From Scytonematopsis contorta HA4267-MV1 (GTDB taxonomy: Bacteria > Cyanobacteriota > Cyanobacteriia > Cyanobacteriales > Nostocaceae): a DNA stretch of 64,000 bases. Location: NCBI GenBank assembly GCA_019359035.1, contig JAHHIC010000074.1, positions 310,001-374,000 of the forward strand. The letters are read 5' to 3'. The notes beneath the pieces are model-generated. The model was given only the letters and a program-made list of their open reading frames with translations. It had not been told where the DNA came from and did no database searches. Below are positions 18,786 through 28,403 of the stretch, one piece after another (position 1 is the stretch's first letter; the number at the start of each line of letters is the position of its first letter). A program made the position numbers and the translations under genes.

Positions 18786-18899
18786 CTAACCTTGACGTTG
18801 TTTGTGCTTAGGATTAACACAAATAACCATAACGCGACCATTACGGCGAATCACGTTACACTTTTCACACATTCTTTTTACTGAAGCTCGAACTTTCAT
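18786..18899 (-). CDS. rpmJ: 50S ribosomal protein L36
   Basis: A 37-residue ORF reading [20 protein letters not shown] at the start and [10 protein letters not shown] at the end. The three cysteines and one histidine (CEKC, ICV, PKH) of the zinc-binding L36 form are all present. It lies between infA and rpsM, its normal place. The gap to rpsM (about 250 bp) is AT-rich with purine-rich strings and no other gene. Confidence 0.96.
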   Translation of the reverse strand: MKVRASVKRMCEKCNVIRRNGRVMVICVNPKHKQRQG

Positions 18900-19012
18900 G
18901 ACTTTTGAATTGACTCCAAATAGTAAATTATAACATTTATGGGAGATTTAGTCAGCTAGAAAACTGATAAATCCCAAAAAAATGATTTTATGGTAATATT
19001 TTCTACATACAC

Positions 19013-19237
19013 TTACTTCTTACGCAGGCGATAGGTTATCCTGCCTTTAGTAAGGTCGTAGGGGGTCAGTTCCACTTTGACGCGGTCGCCAGGTAGAATT
19101 TTGATATAGTTACGGCGGATTTTGCCGGAAATATGGGCTAAAACGTTGAAACCGTTATCAAGTTCTACGCGGAACATAGCATTAGGAAGGGAGTCGGTAA
19201 CCGTTCCTTCCATTTCAATCAAATCTTGCTTAGACAA
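19013..19237 (-). CDS. infA: translation initiation factor IF-1
   Basis: A 74-residue OB-fold protein that blocks the A site during initiation. [20 protein letters not shown] and [20 protein letters not shown] are the family core. The start codon is TTG at 19237 with an AGGA site nine bases upstream; an in-frame TGA lies five codons above, so no earlier start is possible. A rare start on a core initiation factor may limit its expression, as known for other infA genes. Confidence 0.95.
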   Translation of the reverse strand: MSKQDLIEMEGTVTDSLPNAMFRVELDNGFNVLAHISGKIRRNYIKILPGDRVKVELTPYDLTKGRITYRLRKK

Positions 19238-19351
19238 GTTATCAGTTCCTCAATTCAACAATTTGCTGTTCTTTTGCTATCCAAGCCTAATGGGCAGAAG
19301 AACATAAATTAGCAAAAATATCAACAGTATTTTAATATATCTTATTTAAGA

Positions 19352-19398
19352 GTTGACGGTTGACGGTTGACGGTTGACGGTTGACTGTTGACTGTTGA
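19352..19398. repeat. heptamer array (gttgacg), left arm of an inverted pair
   Basis: About six copies of gttgacg/gttgact. A complementary array (caacagt/caaccgt) lies 60 bp away at 19460-19515, so the adk-infA intergenic RNA can fold into a long imperfect hairpin. Confidence 0.85.
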
Positions 19399-19459
19399 GG
19401 GAAAATTGTAGCAATTATTTACATTTCCCAACCACTGACCCAGATTTACTTTATAAGCC

Positions 19460-19515
19460 ATCAACTGTCAACAGTGAGCAGTCAACAGTCAACCGTCAAC
19501 AGTCAACAGTCAACC
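19460..19515. repeat. heptamer array (caacagt), right arm, overlapping the adk stop
   Basis: About seven copies of caacagt/caaccgt. The final unit supplies the adk stop codon (TGA read from 19512-19510), showing that the array reaches into the coding end. Confidence 0.85.
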
Positions 19516-20061
19516 AATTGCTTTTTCTAGTGCGTCATTGACTTCTTCTAGGGACTGATTGCCATTCACTGTTGCCAGTTGATGACGCTGGTCGTAGTAA
19601 TCAATTAATGGTGATGTTTCCCCACGGTAGACTTCTAAACGACGACGAATCACGTCTTCGGAGTCGTCCGAACGTCCACGAGCCAGCAAACGTTCGACTA
19701 CTACATCGTCTGGTACGTCTAAATTGATGACTTTCGCACTTGGTTGAGAGAGTTTTTTCAACAATTCATCTAAAAACTCTGCTTGCTTAACAGTGCGAGG
19801 AAAACCATCAAGTATCCATCCAGAAGATGTATCGGGTAAACCGAGACGTTCTTCCACCATTTCTTGTACTAGTAGGTCTGGAACTAATTCGCCTTTGTCC
19901 ATATAGCTTTTTGCTTTCAACCCCAAAGGTGTTTCATCTTTGAGTGCTGCTCGCAGTATGTCCCCAGTGGAAATATGGGGAATACCCTGATGTTCGGCCA
20001 AAGTTTTTGCTTGAGTTCCTTTACCAGCTCCAGGCGGTCCCAAGAAGATTAATCGGGTCAC
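19510..20061 (-). CDS. adk: adenylate kinase
   Basis: Equilibrates ATP, ADP and AMP. The P-loop is [10 protein letters not shown] (residues 8-17), the AMP-binding DGFPRT near 90, and [18 protein letters not shown] near 128 is the short lid, so this is the 183-residue form without the long zinc/LID insert, usual in cyanobacteria. The start is GTG, two bases behind the secY stop. Confidence 0.96.
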   Translation of the reverse strand: MTRLIFLGPPGAGKGTQAKTLAEHQGIPHISTGDILRAALKDETPLGLKAKSYMDKGELVPDLLVQEMVEERLGLPDTSSGWILDGFPRTVKQAEFLDELLKKLSQPSAKVINLDVPDDVVVERLLARGRSDDSEDVIRRRLEVYRGETSPLIDYYDQRHQLATVNGNQSLEEVNDALEKAIG

Positions 20062-20063
20062 TA

Positions 20064-21374
20064 TTACTTCACCATTCCTTCATAACGTTGGGATATGACG
20101 TATGTACGTATTTGTTTGGACGTTTCAATCGCCACACCAACGAGGATTAACAACGAAGTTGCACCAATCCCTTTAAAGGTTGGTACATTCAAAAAGCTTT
20201 CTACTGCGGTCGGGACAATAGCCACCAAGCCCAAAAATAAAGCGCCTAAAAGTGTTAATCGGTTCAAAACGCCTTCTATATATTCGCTAGTAGTCTTACC
20301 AGGACGAATACCAGGAATACTTGAACCCATTTTCTTCAGGTTCTGAGCTACATCTACGGGGTTGACAATCAACGAAGAGTAGAAGTAACTGAAGAAAATA
20401 ATGCTGACTAAATAAACTAATGCATAAACCCATGAACCTTGACCGCTGGGACTTAGGTAAGTGTTAACGAAATTTTGCAAAGAAACATTTTTGGTAAAGT
20501 TCGCAATCAACAGAGGTAAGCTGAGAATTGCTGTTGCAAAAATAATCGGCATCACACCACCTTGGTTCAGCTGTAAAGGTAGGTAGCTGCGCTGTTCTGC
20601 TAACATTCTTCGTCCAACTTGGCGACGAGCAGAAATAATTGGAATTCGTCGAACTCCTCCCTGCACAAACACGATACCAACAGTTGTCAACAAGAACATA
20701 AGAACTAGGACAATTACGCGCCCTATGACTTCTCTACCGCCAGTTTCTACCAAAGCTACAGTATCGCCTAAAGATTTTGGCAGTGAAGCAACAATATTGA
20801 CAAAAATCAATAAAGATGCTCCGTTTCCTAAACCGCGTTCTGTGACTAATTCCGAAGCCCACATAACGAACATGGAGCCTGCGGTAAGAGCAATTGCTGT
20901 TTCTGCAACAAATATTGGTCCGGGTTCTTTAGCAAATTGCTGAAGAAATGCCGCAGAAAATGCTGTACTTTGAATAATCGCCCAGCCTAGGGTGACATAA
21001 CGGGTAAGTTGAGAGATTCTTCGCCGACCCGCTTCGCCTTCATTTTTTTGTAAATTTTCTAAAGAAGGAATAGCAGCCGTCAGCAATTGGATAATAATGG
21101 AAGCGTTAATATAGGGCAAAATTCCCAAGGCGAATATACCCAAGGTAGAAAGCCCACGTCCAGAAAATATATCCAATAAGCCGAAAATAGGATTATTGCT
21201 ATTAATAGCCTGTTGAAAAAGTTCTCTATTAATTCCTGGTACGGGCAAATAAATGCCCAAGCGAATCAAAATGAGGATACCTAGGGTGACAAACAGCCGA
21301 CCACGGAGTCCAGCTGCTTGCGCCATCTGCATAAAAGTTTCTTGAGCTGTTGGGGCTTTATCTCGACCAATCAT
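20064..21374 (-). CDS. secY: preprotein translocase subunit SecY
   Basis: The 436-residue channel subunit of the Sec translocon in cytoplasmic and thylakoid membranes, with ten predicted helices. The plug and second helix region reads [29 protein letters not shown], and the cytoplasmic ribosome/SecA-binding loops contain [15 protein letters not shown] and [20 protein letters not shown]. It is encoded after rplO in the spc operon. Its partner secG is at about 4 kb in this window. Confidence 0.97.
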   Translation of the reverse strand: MIGRDKAPTAQETFMQMAQAAGLRGRLFVTLGILILIRLGIYLPVPGINRELFQQAINSNNPIFGLLDIFSGRGLSTLGIFALGILPYINASIIIQLLTAAIPSLENLQKNEGEAGRRRISQLTRYVTLGWAIIQSTAFSAAFLQQFAKEPGPIFVAETAIALTAGSMFVMWASELVTERGLGNGASLLIFVNIVASLPKSLGDTVALVETGGREVIGRVIVLVLMFLLTTVGIVFVQGGVRRIPIISARRQVGRRMLAEQRSYLPLQLNQGGVMPIIFATAILSLPLLIANFTKNVSLQNFVNTYLSPSGQGSWVYALVYLVSIIFFSYFYSSLIVNPVDVAQNLKKMGSSIPGIRPGKTTSEYIEGVLNRLTLLGALFLGLVAIVPTAVESFLNVPTFKGIGATSLLILVGVAIETSKQIRTYVISQRYEGMVK

Positions 21375-21451
21375 AGAAGGGCTACCTTAATAGTGAACCT
21401 GGCCGCTGGCTAGAAACGATTTCGCATTTATCTGCCCCAATTGATTGGGTT

Positions 21452-21898
21452 TTACTCTACGATTTCGCAACTTCCGCCAGCTGCCTCAATTTTGCTGCGA
21501 GCTGAGTTTGTAAAAGCTGCTGCTTGTACTTTTAGAGCAACATTCAATTCACCGTTGCCTAAAATTTTCAACTGACCTTTAAAAGCGGTGAGAATTCCAG
21601 CTTCTTGTAAGGAAGTGGGATTAACTACCGTATCAGCAGGTAAAGAAGCAAGCTTTTCTACATTGATCGTAGTGTAATTTTTACGATTTACTAACGGAAA
21701 ACCCTTCAATTTCGGCAAACGACGGTACAATGGCTGCTGACCACCTTCAAATCCAGGTCTAGTACCACCACCAGAGCGAGAATTTTGACCGCGCATACCG
21801 AGACCTGCGCTAGCACCTTGACCTGCCGAAATACCGCGACCTACACGGCGCTTGCGCTTCTTTGACCCTTCTTGTGGGCGAACATCAGTCAGTCTCAT
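21452..21898 (-). CDS. rplO: 50S ribosomal protein L15
   Basis: A 148-residue 50S protein whose Gly/Arg-rich N-terminal extension winds through 23S r[23 protein letters not shown] and [20 protein letters not shown]. It directly follows rpsE; rpmD (L30), found between them in many bacteria, is missing as usual in cyanobacteria. Confidence 0.97.
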   Translation of the reverse strand: MRLTDVRPQEGSKKRKRRVGRGISAGQGASAGLGMRGQNSRSGGGTRPGFEGGQQPLYRRLPKLKGFPLVNRKNYTTINVEKLASLPADTVVNPTSLQEAGILTAFKGQLKILGNGELNVALKVQAAAFTNSARSKIEAAGGSCEIVE

Positions 21899-21963
21899 AA
21901 CTTTTAATTTTTGTTAGAGTCAATGGTCAACAGTTAAAAGTCAACAGTTACTACTCACTAGTT

Positions 21964-22001
21964 CAGTCACCAGTCACCAGTCAACAGTCAACAGTCAACA
22001 A
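21964..22001. repeat. heptamer tandem array (cagtcaa/cagtcac) between rpsE and rplO
   Basis: About five units of the same caacagt family as at 19460. It ends directly before the rpsE stop codon. Confidence 0.8.
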
Positions 22002-22002
22002 T

Positions 22003-22524
22003 CTAAATATAAATACTTTCTATAGAGAGACCTCGGTCTTCTGCTACTTCATGGAAAGTACGTAGGGTAGAGAGAGCATTAACTGCTGCTCTAGCGTTGT
22101 TGAGGGGGTTGTTTGAACCGAGTTGTTTAGCCAGAATATTTTTTACGCCAGCTAGTTCTAATACGGTACGTACTGCGCCACCTGCGATTACACCAGTACC
22201 TGGGGCTGCAGGACGCATCATTACTTTTGCTCCACCACCAACACCGTTGATAGGATGGGGTATTGAATTAGATTTGGTGATAGGAATATCAATTAGGTGC
22301 TTTTTGCCATCAGCAACGCCTTTTTTAACGGCGCCAATTACGTCTGATGCTTTACCTACACCTACACCTACCTGACCGCGTTCGTTACCGACAACGACGA
22401 TAGCCCGGAAGCTAAGTTTTTTACCACCTTTAACAACCTTACTGACGCGGCGAATTTGGATAACTCGCTCTTGGAAGGTTTCTTCCTTTTTCGCGCCTTT
22501 TGCTTTGCGACGATTTGTTGCCAT
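22003..22524 (-). CDS. rpsE: 30S ribosomal protein S5
   Basis: A 173-residue 30S protein important for decoding accuracy and mRNA unwinding at the entry. [20 protein letters not shown] near residue 21 opens the RNA-binding domain, and [19 protein letters not shown] near 107 is the second-domain signature. The N-terminus ([19 protein letters not shown]) is a short basic extension. Confidence 0.97.
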   Translation of the reverse strand: MATNRRKAKGAKKEETFQERVIQIRRVSKVVKGGKKLSFRAIVVVGNERGQVGVGVGKASDVIGAVKKGVADGKKHLIDIPITKSNSIPHPINGVGGGAKVMMRPAAPGTGVIAGGAVRTVLELAGVKNILAKQLGSNNPLNNARAAVNALSTLRTFHEVAEDRGLSIESIYI

Positions 22525-22545
22525 AATTGATTTTTGCTAATAGAG

Positions 22546-22670
22546 GAATTGCTAATTGCTAATTGGTCATTGCTAATTGGTCATTGTTAATTGGTTGTTG
22601 AAAGTTGCTTTTTCCATTCACTATTACCAATTACCCATTACCCATTCACCATTACCAATTACCCATTAGC
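22546..22670. repeat. two complementary heptamer arrays between rplR and rpsE
   Basis: A gctaatt/ggtcatt array (22546-22600) and a ccaatta/cccatta array (22622-22670) face each other with a 20-bp spacer and could form a hairpin in the mRNA. Confidence 0.75.
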
Positions 22671-22674
22671 TTGT

Positions 22675-23037
22675 TTAGAAATCTAAACCTGCTTCGCGGG
22701 CTGCTTCAGCAAGGGCTTTGACACGACCATGATATAAATTACCACCTCTATCAAAAACCACTTTGCTGATGCCTTTTTCCAGGGCACGTTGAGCAACTAA
22801 TTTACCAACTTCAGTGGAAGCATCACAATTTCCACCATTGGATAATTTTGTTTTTAAATCAGGCTCTACTGTCGATGCTGCCACGATAGTATGTTGCTGA
22901 GTATCGTCTATTACTTGCGCGTAGATATGCTGGTTGGAGCGAAACACCGCTAAGCGAGGACGTTCTGATGTACCATCGACTTTGCCACGAATGCGACGAT
23001 GACGACGTATTTTTGATTCTTTGCGAGTAAGTTTCAT
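22675..23037 (-). CDS. rplR: 50S ribosomal protein L18
   Basis: A 120-residue 5S rRNA-binding protein of the central protuberance. The basic start [40 protein letters not shown] near residue 28 and the C-terminal [20 protein letters not shown] are typical. It starts two bases after the rplF stop. Confidence 0.97.
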   Translation of the reverse strand: MKLTRKESKIRRHRRIRGKVDGTSERPRLAVFRSNQHIYAQVIDDTQQHTIVAASTVEPDLKTKLSNGGNCDASTEVGKLVAQRALEKGISKVVFDRGGNLYHGRVKALAEAAREAGLDF

Positions 23038-23039
23038 AA

Positions 23040-23585
23040 TTATTTCTTACCTTTACCAGTCTTACCTGCTTTGCGTCGAACAGCTTCACCTGCGTAGCGA
23101 ATACCTTTACCTTTGTAAGGTTCTGGCTTACGTACAGCACGAATTTTAGCTGCTGTATTACCCACTATTTCTTTGTCGTAACCGCTAACAATTACGTTGG
23201 TGTTGTTTTCGACTGCAAATTGAACGCCATCTGGAGGAACGATGTTTACCTGATGGCTATAACCCATGTTTAAAACTAGGTTTTTTCCTTGCACTGCTGC
23301 TCTGTAACCTACCCCTTGAATTTCCAAACGACGTTGGAATCCTGTGGAGACTCCTTCCACCATGTTGGATACCAAGGTGCGGAATAAACCGTGCAACTGA
23401 CGTGAGGTACGAGTTTCATCTCGACGCGCTACCGTTAATATTTCCCCTTCTTGAGAAAGGGTGACATTGGGAGGTAATTCGCGAGTTAATTCGCCTTTAG
23501 GCCCTTTGACTGTTACTTTAAGACCATCAACAGCGACGGTTACTTTTTGGGGAACTGTTATTGGACGTTTACCAATACGAGACAT
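23040..23585 (-). CDS. rplF: 50S ribosomal protein L6
   Basis: A 181-residue protein with two repeated domains near the factor-binding site. [20 protein letters not shown] starts the first domain; the second ends in the rRNA-binding [20 protein letters not shown]. It is followed by rplR with a 2-bp gap. Confidence 0.97.
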   Translation of the reverse strand: MSRIGKRPITVPQKVTVAVDGLKVTVKGPKGELTRELPPNVTLSQEGEILTVARRDETRTSRQLHGLFRTLVSNMVEGVSTGFQRRLEIQGVGYRAAVQGKNLVLNMGYSHQVNIVPPDGVQFAVENNTNVIVSGYDKEIVGNTAAKIRAVRKPEPYKGKGIRYAGEAVRRKAGKTGKGKK

Positions 23586-23628
23586 AATTTATTTTTCGTC
23601 CTCTGCTATTTGACCAATGACCAAAACA

Positions 23629-23799
23629 ATTCAAAATTCAAAATTCAAAATAATCGAATTCAATGTGTGAATTTTTAATTGATTTGAACAATGACTACTG
23701 GATTACGGCTAAAATCACTAACCGGGCGAAAGCGTCTAAAAGATATACAACAAAGGTTTTTATTCCCTTCTGCCCTCTGCCTTCTGCCCTCTGCCTTCT
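23629..23799. repeat. heptamer arrays between rpsH and rplF
   Basis: Three units of attcaaa (23629-23651), the family also found at 57789 and 58001, and a polypyrimidine array of ctgccct/ctgcctt units (23767-23799) that ends next to the rpsH stop at 23804. Confidence 0.75.
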
Positions 23800-23803
23800 T
23801 GCA

Positions 23804-24205
23804 CTACCAGACATAGCAAAGCACTTCGCCACCAACATTTTGACGACGGGCTTCGCGGTCAGTCATTATACCACTGGAGGTGGAAACTATCGCAATACCG
23901 ATACCGCCTAATACTCGCGGTAAGTCTTTTCTATTGGAATAAACCCGCAATCCGGGCTTACTTACTCTCTTTAAAGCAGTGATGATAGGTTGACGATTTT
24001 TACCTTTATATTTAAGGGAAATCACCAACACTTTATTTATACCTTCGCCAGTCTCTTCAAACTCAGAGATAAAGCCTTCAGAATGAAGTACTCTAGCAAT
24101 ATTGCGAGTCATTCTTGTGGCTGGCACTTGTGTTGTTTGATGCCTCGCCATATTGGCGTTGCGGATGCGCGTAAGCATATCAGCAATTGTGTCGTTTACC
24201 GCCAT
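23804..24205 (-). CDS. rpsH: 30S ribosomal protein S8
   Basis: A 133-residue central-domain 30S protein and in E. coli the translational repressor of the spc operon. [20 protein letters not shown] and the C-terminal [20 protein letters not shown] with GGEVLCYVW are diagnostic. It follows rplE after 20 bp; rpsN, which usually lies between, is absent. Confidence 0.97.
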   Translation of the reverse strand: MAVNDTIADMLTRIRNANMARHQTTQVPATRMTRNIARVLHSEGFISEFEETGEGINKVLVISLKYKGKNRQPIITALKRVSKPGLRVYSNRKDLPRVLGGIGIAIVSTSSGIMTDREARRQNVGGEVLCYVW

Positions 24206-24225
24206 CGTATCCTCTTTAGATGAAC

Positions 24226-24774
24226 TTAATTCTCCCGGAAGGGCATACCCATTTCTTTCAGCAAAGCGCGACCTTCTTCATCAGACTTCGCGGTAGTAAT
24301 AATGGAAATATCCATACCGCGAACTTGGTCTACGTTGTCGTACTCAACCTCTGGAAAAATCAACTGTTCTCTGACACCCAAAGTGTAGTTACCACGACCA
24401 TCAAAGCTTTTTGGGCTAATACCCCGAAAGTCTCTGATTCTTGGTAATGACAGGTTAATCAGTCGGTCGAGAAATGCGTACATTTTGTCGCCTCTCAGGG
24501 TTACCATAATGCCCACTGGCATACCCTGACGGATTTTAAAACCTGCTATTGCTTTCTTTGCTCTGGTCACCACAGGCTTTTGACCACTGATGAGGGCAAT
24601 TTCAGCTAAAGAAGCTTCTAACGCTTTTGCGTTTTGTGCAGCTTCCCCTAAACCTCGGTTAATTGTTACCTTGATAACTTTAGGAGCCTGATGAACGTTC
24701 GTATACTGGAACTGACTCACCAGCTTAGGAACAATTGTTTCCTGGTACAGAGATTTTAGTTTTGATGACGCCAT
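24226..24774 (-). CDS. rplE: 50S ribosomal protein L5
   Basis: A 182-residue 5S rRNA-binding protein contacting P-site t[23 protein letters not shown] near residue 35, [20 protein letters not shown] near 69 and [20 protein letters not shown] near 153 are conserved blocks. Confidence 0.97.
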   Translation of the reverse strand: MASSKLKSLYQETIVPKLVSQFQYTNVHQAPKVIKVTINRGLGEAAQNAKALEASLAEIALISGQKPVVTRAKKAIAGFKIRQGMPVGIMVTLRGDKMYAFLDRLINLSLPRIRDFRGISPKSFDGRGNYTLGVREQLIFPEVEYDNVDQVRGMDISIITTAKSDEEGRALLKEMGMPFREN

Positions 24775-24822
24775 ATTTTTTGTCCTTTAATATCCCTGGG
24801 CTTTGTCAGGGAGAAATAATTA

Positions 24823-24930
24823 TGAATTGTGAATTGTGAATTATGAGTTGTGAATTATGATTTGTGAACTATTTGAATTTAGCATTCAGCATTCAGCATT
24901 CACTTTTCAACATCCAACATTCAGCATTCA
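24823..24930. repeat. heptamer arrays between rplX and rplE
   Basis: About six units of gaattgt/gaattat (24823-24868) followed by agcattc units (24881-24930). The two motifs are different 7-mers side by side, as at 13999. Confidence 0.8.
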
Positions 24931-24938
24931 TAAATTAA

Positions 24939-25292
24939 TTATTTATCAAGAATTTCCCCAGTCTTCTTGAGCATCCGTACTTTTTTACCTTCCTGCGTGA
25001 AGGTATAACAGACGCGACTAGCAACGTTTTGCTTAGTGGAATAAAGCATCACATTGGAACTGTGAATTGGATATTCAGTCGTAACAATACGTCCAGATTC
25101 CCCTTCTGCTTGGGGCTTGACGTGTTTTGTTTTCATGTTAACGTTTTTAACGACAACACTACTTTCTTGAGGAATAGCTTTAATCACTTCACCAACTTTG
25201 CCTTTGTCCTTACCGGAAATTACTTGTACAGTATCGCCGGTTTTGACGTGCATACTATTGGACTTAGAATTTTCCTTTTTCTGGGTTGCCAT
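24939..25292 (-). CDS. rplX: 50S ribosomal protein L24
   Basis: A 117-residue KOW-domain protein that nucleates 50S assembly near the tunnel exit. [20 protein letters not shown] near residue 17 is the KOW motif, followed by [20 protein letters not shown]. Its ATG directly abuts the rplN stop codon (TAAATG). Confidence 0.96.
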   Translation of the reverse strand: MATQKKENSKSNSMHVKTGDTVQVISGKDKGKVGEVIKAIPQESSVVVKNVNMKTKHVKPQAEGESGRIVTTEYPIHSSNVMLYSTKQNVASRVCYTFTQEGKKVRMLKKTGEILDK

Positions 25293-25661
25293 TTACAACA
25301 CCTCCGGTGCTAGCGACACAATTTTGGTGAAGCTTTTATCGCGAAGTTCACGTGCAACAGGTCCAAAAACGCGAGTACCTTTTGGGTTTCCGTCTTTGTT
25401 AATAATAACTGCGGCGTTATCGTCAAAACGAATACTCATACCGCTGTCCCGACTAATATTATGACGGGTACGAACAATAACAGCTTCCACAACATCAGAC
25501 TTTTTCACAGCCATGTTGGGTTGAGCATCTTTAACAACAGCAATAATCCGGTCACCTACAAAACCGTAACGACTATTACCCTTACCTAACACACGAATGC
25601 ACATCAATTTGCGCGCACCGCTGTTATCTGCAACATTTAAGTAGGATTGGGGCTGAATCAC
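25293..25661 (-). CDS. rplN: 50S ribosomal protein L14
   Basis: A 122-residue 50S protein at the interface that binds silencing factor RsfS and contacts 16S helix 14. [20 protein letters not shown] and the C-terminal [20 protein letters not shown] are the family ends. It is directly fused in reading order to rplX with no gap. Confidence 0.97.
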   Translation of the reverse strand: MIQPQSYLNVADNSGARKLMCIRVLGKGNSRYGFVGDRIIAVVKDAQPNMAVKKSDVVEAVIVRTRHNISRDSGMSIRFDDNAAVIINKDGNPKGTRVFGPVARELRDKSFTKIVSLAPEVL

Positions 25662-25732
25662 TCTCTTCTCCCTTTAAGAATTGTTAGCTTCCCTAACAAC
25701 TACAAGACTTTTAGTTAATTTACTTCGCGAGC

Positions 25733-25972
25733 TTATTTAGTGAGAATTTCTACAACTTGCCAGCGCTTAGTTTTGCTTAAAGGTCGAGTTTCTTGAATCC
25801 GAACTCTATCCCCTTGCTTGCAATTGTTCTCTTCGTCGTGAGCTTTGTAGCGTCGGGTTTTGACAACGATTTTCTTATATTTAGGGTGTGGAGCGCGGTT
25901 TTCTATCGCTACCACAACCGTTTTTTGCATCTTGTCGCTGACTACGACACCAACTCTTTCTTTTACTGCCAT
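25733..25972 (-). CDS. rpsQ: 30S ribosomal protein S17
   Basis: A 79-residue OB-fold protein binding 16S helices 7 and 11 early in assembly. [19 protein letters not shown] near residue 8 and [20 protein letters not shown] near 55 are the two signature strands. It lies 20 bp behind rpmC. Confidence 0.97.
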   Translation of the reverse strand: MAVKERVGVVVSDKMQKTVVVAIENRAPHPKYKKIVVKTRRYKAHDEENNCKQGDRVRIQETRPLSKTKRWQVVEILTK

Positions 25973-25993
25973 ATGCTCCCAGTTATTTTGAGC

Positions 25994-26209
25994 CTAGTTA
26001 TTTTGAGCCGCTGCTCTCTTTCTTTCGCCTTCTACCGTTAATAGTTGGGCTAAACGATGACGAGCGTGTCTAAATTCATGAGGTTTTTCTAACTGTCTGG
26101 TAGCTTTTTGCAAGCGTAGTTGAAAAAGTTTCTTTTTGACAGTAAAAATTTCTTCAGACAATTGCTCGTCAGACAATTCTCTAGCGTCTGTAATCTTAGG
26201 AAATGCCAT
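25994..26209 (-). CDS. rpmC: 50S ribosomal protein L29
   Basis: A 71-residue two-helix protein at the tunnel exit next to L23. The first helix reads LSDEQLSEEIFTVKKKLFQL and the second HEFRHARHRLAQLLTV, both typical. It starts 15 bp after the rplP stop. Confidence 0.96.
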   Translation of the reverse strand: MAFPKITDARELSDEQLSEEIFTVKKKLFQLRLQKATRQLEKPHEFRHARHRLAQLLTVEGERKRAAAQNN

Positions 26210-26224
26210 ATTTTACTCCGGTGC

Positions 26225-26650
26225 CTATTCCGGTGCCTCCACTTGAGAACGTGAAATAAACTTAGTTTTAATGGGTAATTTGAAGGAAGCTAAACGCATT
26301 GCTTCGCGAGCAATTTCTTCCGACACACCACCAATTTCAAACATAATCCGTCCTGGCTTAACCACAGCAACCCAAAACTCAGGAGAACCTTTACCGGAAC
26401 CCATCCGTGTTTCAGCCGCACGCATTGTTACAGGTTTATCAGGGAAAATACGTATCCAGATTTGACCACCACGGCGAATATAGCGGGTCATTGCTCGACG
26501 GGAAGCTTCGATTTGACGGGAAGTAATCCAACAGGGTTCGAGAGCTTGAAGTGCAAAATCACCAAAATTCAGCTTACTACCACCAGTGGCAACACCCTTC
26601 ATGCGTCCGCGTTGTTGTTTGCGGAATTTCGTTCTTCTAGGACTTAGCAT
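26225..26650 (-). CDS. rplP: 50S ribosomal protein L16
   Basis: A 141-residue 50S protein needed for A-site tRNA accommodation. [20 protein letters not shown], the [19 protein letters not shown] block near residue 44 and [19 protein letters not shown] near 82 are universally conserved. Confidence 0.97.
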   Translation of the reverse strand: MLSPRRTKFRKQQRGRMKGVATGGSKLNFGDFALQALEPCWITSRQIEASRRAMTRYIRRGGQIWIRIFPDKPVTMRAAETRMGSGKGSPEFWVAVVKPGRIMFEIGGVSEEIAREAMRLASFKLPIKTKFISRSQVEAPE

Positions 26651-26659
26651 GGCTTTTTA

Positions 26660-26703
26660 ATTTGTTAGTTGTCGGTTTTCAGTTGTTAGTTGTCGGTTGT
26701 CAG
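26660..26703. repeat. heptamer array (gttagtt/gtcggtt) between rpsC and rplP
   Basis: About six degenerate units of the 7-mer gttgtcg/gttagtt fill the short rpsC-rplP gap. Confidence 0.7.
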
Positions 26704-26738
26704 TCTCTTACAACTGAGTATTGACTACTAATTACTGA

Positions 26739-27542
26739 CTAACCATCATTTGAACGGTCTTCAAATTGTTGACGACGGCGTTGTTGGCGACCACGACCAC
26801 CACGGTCTCCACCACGGTCTCCACGGTCTCCACGGTCTCCACGGTCTCCACGGTCGCGATTACCAGAGGATGGGGGTGCGACTATTTCTTGTCCCGGAAT
26901 AATTTCTCCCTTGAATATCCAAACTTTGATACCAAGAATTCCGTAAATAGTTTTCGCTGTGGTGTAAGAGTAATCAATATCAGCACGTAAGGTATGTAAA
27001 GGAACACTACCTTCACGAGTTGATTCTGTACGAGCAATTTCTGCTCCGTTCAGACGACCACTGACTTGAACTTTAATACCTTGAACACCAGCACGTTGGG
27101 CACGTTGAATTGCTTGACGCACTACACGACGGAAGGAAACCCGACGCTCTAGCTGCTGTGCAATGTACTCGGAAATCAAATAAGCATCAGCATCAACTTT
27201 TTGTACTTCAACAACGTTGATACGAATTTGGCGATTGCTACCCAACAAACCTTGAAGCCCTGTACGTAGCGATTCGATACCTTGTCCACCACGACCGACA
27301 ACTACACCAGGTCTAGCTGTTCTAACTTCTAATTCGATTTGGTCAGCTTTACGCTCAATTCTAACTTCGGAAATACCAGCGTTGTTCTGAGCTAATCTAC
27401 CCAACTTGCGCTCAATATAATTACGAAGTTTGTAATCTTCTTGCAGCAATTCCGGATAACGGCTGGGGTCGGCAAACCAACGAGATTGGTGTTCTTGAGT
27501 AATCCCTAGGCGAAAACCTACTGGATGAATTTTCTGTCCCAT
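26739..27542 (-). CDS. rpsC: 30S ribosomal protein S3 with Gly-Asp-Arg repeat tail
   Basis: A 267-residue protein at the mRNA entry pore that helps unwind mRNA with S4 and S5. The KH domain has [19 protein letters not shown] near residue 76, and the C-terminal domain [19 protein letters not shown] near 160. It is about 25 residues longer than usual: from about residue 225 it ends in five GDR repeats, then [13 protein letters not shown] and an acidic end. The repeats are coded by near-identical 9-bp units at about 26805-26855, so the tail length can vary by slippage. Confidence 0.97.
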   Translation of the reverse strand: MGQKIHPVGFRLGITQEHQSRWFADPSRYPELLQEDYKLRNYIERKLGRLAQNNAGISEVRIERKADQIELEVRTARPGVVVGRGGQGIESLRTGLQGLLGSNRQIRINVVEVQKVDADAYLISEYIAQQLERRVSFRRVVRQAIQRAQRAGVQGIKVQVSGRLNGAEIARTESTREGSVPLHTLRADIDYSYTTAKTIYGILGIKVWIFKGEIIPGQEIVAPPSSGNRDRGDRGDRGDRGDRGGDRGGRGRQQRRRQQFEDRSNDG

Positions 27543-27543
27543 T

Positions 27544-27571
27544 TTAGTTTTTAGTTTTTAGTTTTTAGTTT
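27544..27571. repeat. heptamer array (tttttag) between rplV and rpsC
   Basis: Four copies of ttttagt sit in the 27-bp gap and reach the rplV stop at 27570. Confidence 0.8.
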
Positions 27572-27929
27572 ACTCTTCATCACCAGCAGCAACCGCAACG
27601 GTAATATGACACGTTGGTTTGCGAATTTGGTAAGCACGACCTTGTGCCCGTGGTTGAAAGCGCTTCAATACTGGCCCTTGGTCTGCATAGGCTTGAGTAA
27701 TAACTAATGATGCTCTATCGAGTCCAGCATTATGTTCAGCGTTAGCCGCTGCACTTCTTACAAGCTTTAATACCGTGTCGCAAGAGCGATAGGGCATGAA
27801 TTCCAAAATAATTAGCGCATCTCGGTACGAACGTCCCCGAATTTGGTCAAGTACGCGACGTACTTTAAAAGGTGACATGCGTATGTAACGCGCAATAGCT
27901 TTTACTTCTTTTTTAGTATCGGTAGCCAT
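27570..27929 (-). CDS. rplV: 50S ribosomal protein L22
   Basis: A 119-residue protein lining the exit tunnel; the beta-hairpin reads [20 protein letters not shown] near residue 80, the site where macrolide-resistance changes occur in other bacteria. The ATG at 27929 is chosen because GGAGAAAATT lies directly before it; an ATG 12 bases upstream overlaps that ribosome site and would add only MEKI. Confidence 0.96.
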   Translation of the reverse strand: MATDTKKEVKAIARYIRMSPFKVRRVLDQIRGRSYRDALIILEFMPYRSCDTVLKLVRSAAANAEHNAGLDRASLVITQAYADQGPVLKRFQPRAQGRAYQIRKPTCHITVAVAAGDEE

Positions 27930-27982
27930 AATTTTCTCCATTTATCAAAAGCCAAAAGTCAAAGCGGACTCTAGACTCTTGA

Positions 27983-28261
27983 TTACCTTCCGCCTTTTTT
28001 ATCACTTCTGGAATGACCCCGATAAGTTCGGGTGGGAGCGAATTCACCTAATTTGTGTCCTACCATTTGGTCGGAAACAAAAACAGGAACGTGTTGACGT
28101 CCATTGTGAACAGCGATTGTGTGACCAACCATTTCTGGCAAAATTGTTGAAGCTCTCGACCAAGTTTTAATAACTTCTTTGCGACCGCTATCATTCAACT
28201 TTTCGATTTTGCTGAGCAGATGGTCTGCTATAAAAGGACCTTTTTTAAGAGAACGACCCAT
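27983..28261 (-). CDS. rpsS: 30S ribosomal protein S19
   Basis: A 92-residue 30S-head protein. [20 protein letters not shown] at the N-terminus and [20 protein letters not shown] near residue 43 are invariant. The start is the ATG at 28261; an upstream ATG in frame at 28354 would add 31 residues translated from a heptamer array (PTPHSPL repeats), which is an artefact of the repeat. Confidence 0.97.
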   Translation of the reverse strand: MGRSLKKGPFIADHLLSKIEKLNDSGRKEVIKTWSRASTILPEMVGHTIAVHNGRQHVPVFVSDQMVGHKLGEFAPTRTYRGHSRSDKKGGR

Positions 28262-28269
28262 AGTTTTTA

Positions 28270-28315
28270 GTGGGGAGTGGGGAGTGGGGAGTGGGGAGTG
28301 GGGAGTGGGGAGTGA
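28270..28315. repeat. heptamer array (ggggagt) between rplB and rpsS
   Basis: About six near-perfect ggggagt copies lie 8 bases before the rpsS start codon, on the mRNA read as (actcccc)n. It sits where the ribosome site would be, so it may affect rpsS translation. Confidence 0.9.
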
Positions 28316-28403
28316 GGGAAGAAGAATAAGATTTCTTAAACAAAAATCCATCACTCTTAAACTCTTGATGAACTTAATCCAAAATCTTCGGTGTTAAGAT
28401 TTT

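Noticed and set aside
24206-24225. Missing rpsN (S14) and rpmD (L30) as a local deletion
   Set aside because: Their absence from this cluster is normal in cyanobacteria: S14 is encoded elsewhere and L30 is generally lacking.
28262-28354. 31-residue N-terminal extension of S19
   Set aside because: The extension is translated from the ggggagt array, and S19 universally starts [10 protein letters not shown].
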